A stretch of DNA of 9,037 nt, taken from the NCBI GenBank assembly GCA_964641775.1, contig CAZXLK010000058.1:1-9037 (forward strand), in the 5' to 3' direction. Within the stretch, counting starts at the first letter, position 1; every line of letters starts with the position of its first letter. The stretch comes from CAIPFQ01 sp964641775 (GTDB lineage: Bacteria > Chlamydiota > Chlamydiia > Chlamydiales > SM23-39). Positions 7,469 to 9,037 of the stretch are shown one piece after another. The translations under genes were made by a program, and so were the position numbers. The notes below the pieces were generated by a model. That model was not told the origin of the DNA. It did no database searches and saw only the letters and a list, made by a program, of their open reading frames with translations.

Positions 7469-8661
7469 TAGAATTTAAAAAATAATTTTAGCCATTGGAT
7501 AATGAAAATAGATAAGGCTAAAAAGCCCGCAACAATTAAAGCGATCTTGCCGCCCGGCACTCGGTATTCGTGGCTCAAGTTTTTTCGATATCTTCCTATC
7601 CAAACCATCGCAATAGGGATGAGTCCTGAGAGCATGGCATCACCAAATCCTCCGCTTAAATCTAAAAAGTCAATAAGAGCCCTTGGGAAAAAGATGCTCA
7701 AAATCAAAGAGGGAAAGAGCGATAACAAGATAGTGAAATTTTTTTGAGCTTTTTTGGCAAGATCCCGGACAAAGTCAAAAAGAGCTAAAGAGAGGCCAAA
7801 ATAAGATGTTACAAGGGCAAGAAACACAAAAAGATCGATGAGAAAATGGATTTTAGGAAAATGGACTCTTATTGGATCTGCAATGAGATTTCCCTCAATA
7901 AATGCCTCATTAAGCTTTTCAAAAGGGACTATTCCATGAATGAGAAAAATCCAAAAAAGATAAATCAAAAAGGGAAATGTTGTTCCAAGAATCACTGCTT
8001 TTTTCAGCTCTTTGGCATTATAGTTCAAATAAGAGCAAACGGTTGGAACGACCATTTGATAGCTAAAGGCAACGAGGATTAAGGGAAAGGAACTTGCCCC
8101 CATGCGCCAGTTTGCATGAAAGTTAAAATGACTTAAATTTACTTTTGGCATCCCCAAAGAAATCATTAGGAGATAGATGAGTCCCAAGCCCAAGGTAAAC
8201 CAAAGATTGAGCTTTCCAATAAAGGCAGTCCCTAAATAGACCAAAGATCCAAAAACAAGAGTAAAAAGGATGCAACTGCCACCATACTCCACCGTTCCTT
8301 GGAGCCACTCTCCAATTAAAAGAGCTCCGCCTGATGTATAGGCAACTAAAGAAGAAATGGTTATGAAAAGGTATACGGAAAGGCTTAAAATTTTGCCGGG
8401 AGTCCCCAATAAAAATTTGGCCATGGAGGAAAAATGGGTATTATTTTTCAGCCAAAGGGTTGTTTCTACAAGAAGAAGGCCTGTAAAGGTCATAAAAAGC
8501 CAGCTGATCGATAGGACCCCAAAGGAAATCCAAAACCCGGCGGTCGCCGTTTGCAGCGGCATTGCGAGCATTCCTCCGCCAATGCAAGTGGTTGAAAGTA
8601 GAAAGGCTCCTTTAAGATAAGTAGGGACAAAAGCCTTTTTTGTATCTACCAAAATACTCAT
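7468..8661 (-). CDS. Aromatic amino acid permease (HAAAP family, TyrP/Mtr-like)
   Basis: A 397-residue integral membrane protein, close to the length of E. coli TyrP (about 400). I count about 11 membrane segments, near residues 17-37, 43-66, 90-116, 129-147, 151-170, 188-212, 222-243, 271-296, 309-326, 338-355 and 372-391, as expected for HAAAP proton symporters of tyrosine or tryptophan. Family marks are CIGGGMLAMP in segment 1 (26-35, compare GAGMLALP), FSYQMVVPTVCSYL (199-212) before a charged loop, and SGGFGDAML (336-344) near the end. Chlamydiae are known to carry tyrP genes. The exact substrate cannot be read from sequence; the divergent trpS suggests tryptophan, while the arginase coupled downstream leaves room for another amino acid. 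First gene of the minus-strand operon, starting 52 bases from trpS. The ATG has no Shine-Dalgarno, but the next Met (31) lies inside segment 1. Confidence 0.9.
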   Translation of the reverse strand: MSILVDTKKAFVPTYLKGAFLLSTTCIGGGMLAMPLQTATAGFWISFGVLSISWLFMTFTGLLLVETTLWLKNNTHFSSMAKFLLGTPGKILSLSVYLFITISSLVAYTSGGALLIGEWLQGTVEYGGSCILFTLVFGSLVYLGTAFIGKLNLWFTLGLGLIYLLMISLGMPKVNLSHFNFHANWRMGASSFPLILVAFSYQMVVPTVCSYLNYNAKELKKAVILGTTFPFLIYLFWIFLIHGIVPFEKLNEAFIEGNLIADPIRVHFPKIHFLIDLFVFLALVTSYFGLSLALFDFVRDLAKKAQKNFTILLSLFPSLILSIFFPRALIDFLDLSGGFGDAMLSGLIPIAMVWIGRYRKNLSHEYRVPGGKIALIVAGFLALSIFIIQWLKLFFKF

Positions 8662-8676
8662 AGCAAATGAGTATAT

Positions 8677-8682
8677 ATTGTA
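8677..8682 (-). promoter_or_regulatory. Possible -10 box (TACAAT) of the permease operon
   Basis: Five of six matches to TATAAT on the minus strand, ending 15 bases before the permease ATG. That would leave only about 8 bases of leader. No good -35 match sits at the right spacing. Confidence 0.35.
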
Positions 8683-8692
8683 TTGAAAAACC

Positions 8693-8700
8693 CTGTACAG
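8693..8700. promoter_or_regulatory. CTGTACAG palindrome, candidate operator
   Basis: A perfect 8-base palindrome between the two candidate -10 boxes, well placed for a regulator to affect both directions. Its GTAC core recalls the TrpR operator, but the rest of that consensus is absent, so no regulator is assigned. Confidence 0.25.
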
Positions 8701-8701
8701 A

Positions 8702-8707
8702 TAAAAT
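8702..8707 (+). promoter_or_regulatory. Possible -10 box (TAAAAT) of trpS
   Basis: Five of six matches to TATAAT. A weak -35 (TTGTAT, 8678-8683) lies 18 bases upstream. Transcription would start at or very near the trpS ATG at 8714, implying a leaderless or nearly leaderless message, consistent with the missing Shine-Dalgarno. Confidence 0.35.
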
Positions 8708-8713
8708 TATTGC

Positions 8714-9037
8714 ATGAGTGCAAAAAAAAATATTTTAACGGGCGATCGCCCGACAGGTAAACTCCATTTGGGCCACTACGCAGGCTCTCTTGCCGCCCGA
8801 ATCAAGCTGCAAGAAACCCATCGTCAGTTTGTGATGATTGCCGATGTCCAAGCACTAACGGACAATGCAGGCCAGCCCCAAATGGTACGGGAAAATGTCT
8901 TGGAGGTGATGCTCGATTATCTAGCTGTTGGGATCGATCCAAATAAGACAACGATTTTTATCCAATCTCTCATTCCTGCTCTTTTTGAGCTTACCCAATA
9001 TTATCTCAATCTCGTTACCTGGAATCGCCTTAAGCAC
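8714..9037 (+). CDS. trpS: Tryptophanyl-tRNA synthetase, N-terminal part, cut by window edge
   Basis: The frame from the ATG at 8714 stays open for 108 codons to the window end. It starts MSAKKNILTGDRPTGKLHLG and continues HYAGSL. TGKLHLGHY is the TrpRS version of the class I HIGH motif (HLGH at 18-21), which binds ATP. Further typical TrpRS segments are FVMIADVQALTDN, VLEVMLDYLAVGIDP and a helix containing FELTQYYLNLVTWNRL. The enzyme charges tRNA-Trp in the cytoplasm. The ATG directly precedes the conserved strand, so no earlier start is needed, although no Shine-Dalgarno is seen. Codons 3 to 6 contain nine consecutive A bases and codons 9 to 13 a 14-base GC-rich palindrome. It is divergent from an aromatic amino acid permease gene, so tryptophan uptake and use may be co-regulated. 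Confidence 0.95.
   Translation, partial: MSAKKNILTGDRPTGKLHLGHYAGSLAARIKLQETHRQFVMIADVQALTDNAGQPQMVRENVLEVMLDYLAVGIDPNKTTIFIQSLIPALFELTQYYLNLVTWNRLKH
8722..8752 (+). other. A9 slippery tract followed by a GC-rich hairpin inside the trpS start
   Basis: Nine A bases occupy 8722-8730. In the trpS frame, 8722-8728 reads as the heptamer A-AAA-AAA. Ten bases later a perfect 14-base palindrome (CGGGCGATCGCCCG, 8739-8752) can fold as a 5-bp GC-rich stem with a GATC loop. This geometry resembles the dnaX frameshift site. The -1 frame stops at 8758-8760 and the +1 frame within a few codons, so slippage would end translation early. The pattern is directly visible; a function is speculative. Confidence 0.3.

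Larger units (their letters stand above)
608..8661 (-). other. Predicted five-gene operon: permease, arginase, pknD, Nudix, valS
   Basis: Five same-strand genes with junctions of -1, +23, -17 and +9 bases and no room for internal promoters outside coding sequence. A single transcript from the 8662-8713 region is the simplest reading. I found no convincing rho-independent terminator within it or just past the valS stop, so the transcript may run into the lipoprotein gene on the antisense side. Confidence 0.65.
8662..8713. promoter_or_regulatory. 52-base divergent promoter region between permease operon and trpS
   Basis: This is the only real intergenic space in the window apart from short operon junctions. 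It is AT-rich and must hold promoters for both directions. Possible -10 boxes are TACAAT (minus) at 8677-8682 and TAAAAT (plus) at 8702-8707, each one mismatch from TATAAT. The palindrome CTGTACAG lies between them. Neither adjacent start codon has a Shine-Dalgarno match. Promoter calls are by eye only. Confidence 0.5.

Noticed and set aside
8691..8700. TrpR operator upstream of trpS
   Set aside because: Only the GTAC core fits; the flanking half-sites of the trp operator are missing.
8662..8713. Tryptophan leader peptide or T-box controlling trpS
   Set aside because: 52 bases cannot hold a T-box, and no ATG-led run with Trp codons and alternative hairpins is present.
8741..8750. GGCGATCGCC as a cyanobacterial HIP1 element
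   Set aside because: It is a single copy in a genome of chlamydial character; HIP1 is defined by great abundance in cyanobacteria.

Overview
This window looks like chromosomal DNA of a member of the Chlamydiota, probably a deep-branching or environmental lineage rather than Chlamydia itself. The main evidence is a pknD-type serine/threonine kinase of about 900 residues, with a DWG metal-binding motif, encoded just upstream of valS. A small lipoprotein gene follows valS. From memory this is the pknD-valS-small-gene order of Chlamydia trachomatis. The window differs in having a Nudix gene wedged between pknD and valS, and an arginase gene upstream. Base composition is moderately AT-rich and even; I see no mobile elements, CRISPR array, rRNA or tRNA.

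Layout, left to right: (1) the N-terminal part of a Nudix hydrolase gene runs off the left edge on the minus strand; (2) a small lipoprotein gene on the plus strand diverges from it, the two ATG codons sharing one CATG; (3) a compact minus-strand run of five genes fills about 8 kb. In transcription order these are an aromatic amino acid permease (TyrP/Mtr type), arginase, PknD, an ADP-ribose pyrophosphatase-like Nudix hydrolase and ValS. Junctions in that run are a 1-base overlap, a 23-base gap, a 17-base overlap and a 9-base gap, which strongly suggests one operon. The valS 3' end overlaps the lipoprotein 3' end by 17 bases in convergent orientation; (4) a 52-base intergenic region separates the permease gene from the start of trpS, which runs off the right edge on the plus strand.

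Functionally, the right end pairs a probable aromatic amino acid importer with tryptophanyl-tRNA synthetase across a shared promoter region, a sensible arrangement for an intracellular bacterium that depends on host amino acids. Arginase, translationally coupled to the permease, would convert host arginine to ornithine and urea. PknD is a signalling kinase with a long non-catalytic tail that I read as a beta-sandwich (LamG/DUF1080-like) module followed by TPR-like helices. ValS and the Nudix enzyme are housekeeping functions.

I see no clear new defence or mobile system. The points most worth a second look are the PknD tail architecture, the permease-arginase coupling, the A9 tract plus GC-rich hairpin at the start of trpS, the very short divergent promoter region without Shine-Dalgarno sequences, and the CATG-shared starts at the left end.
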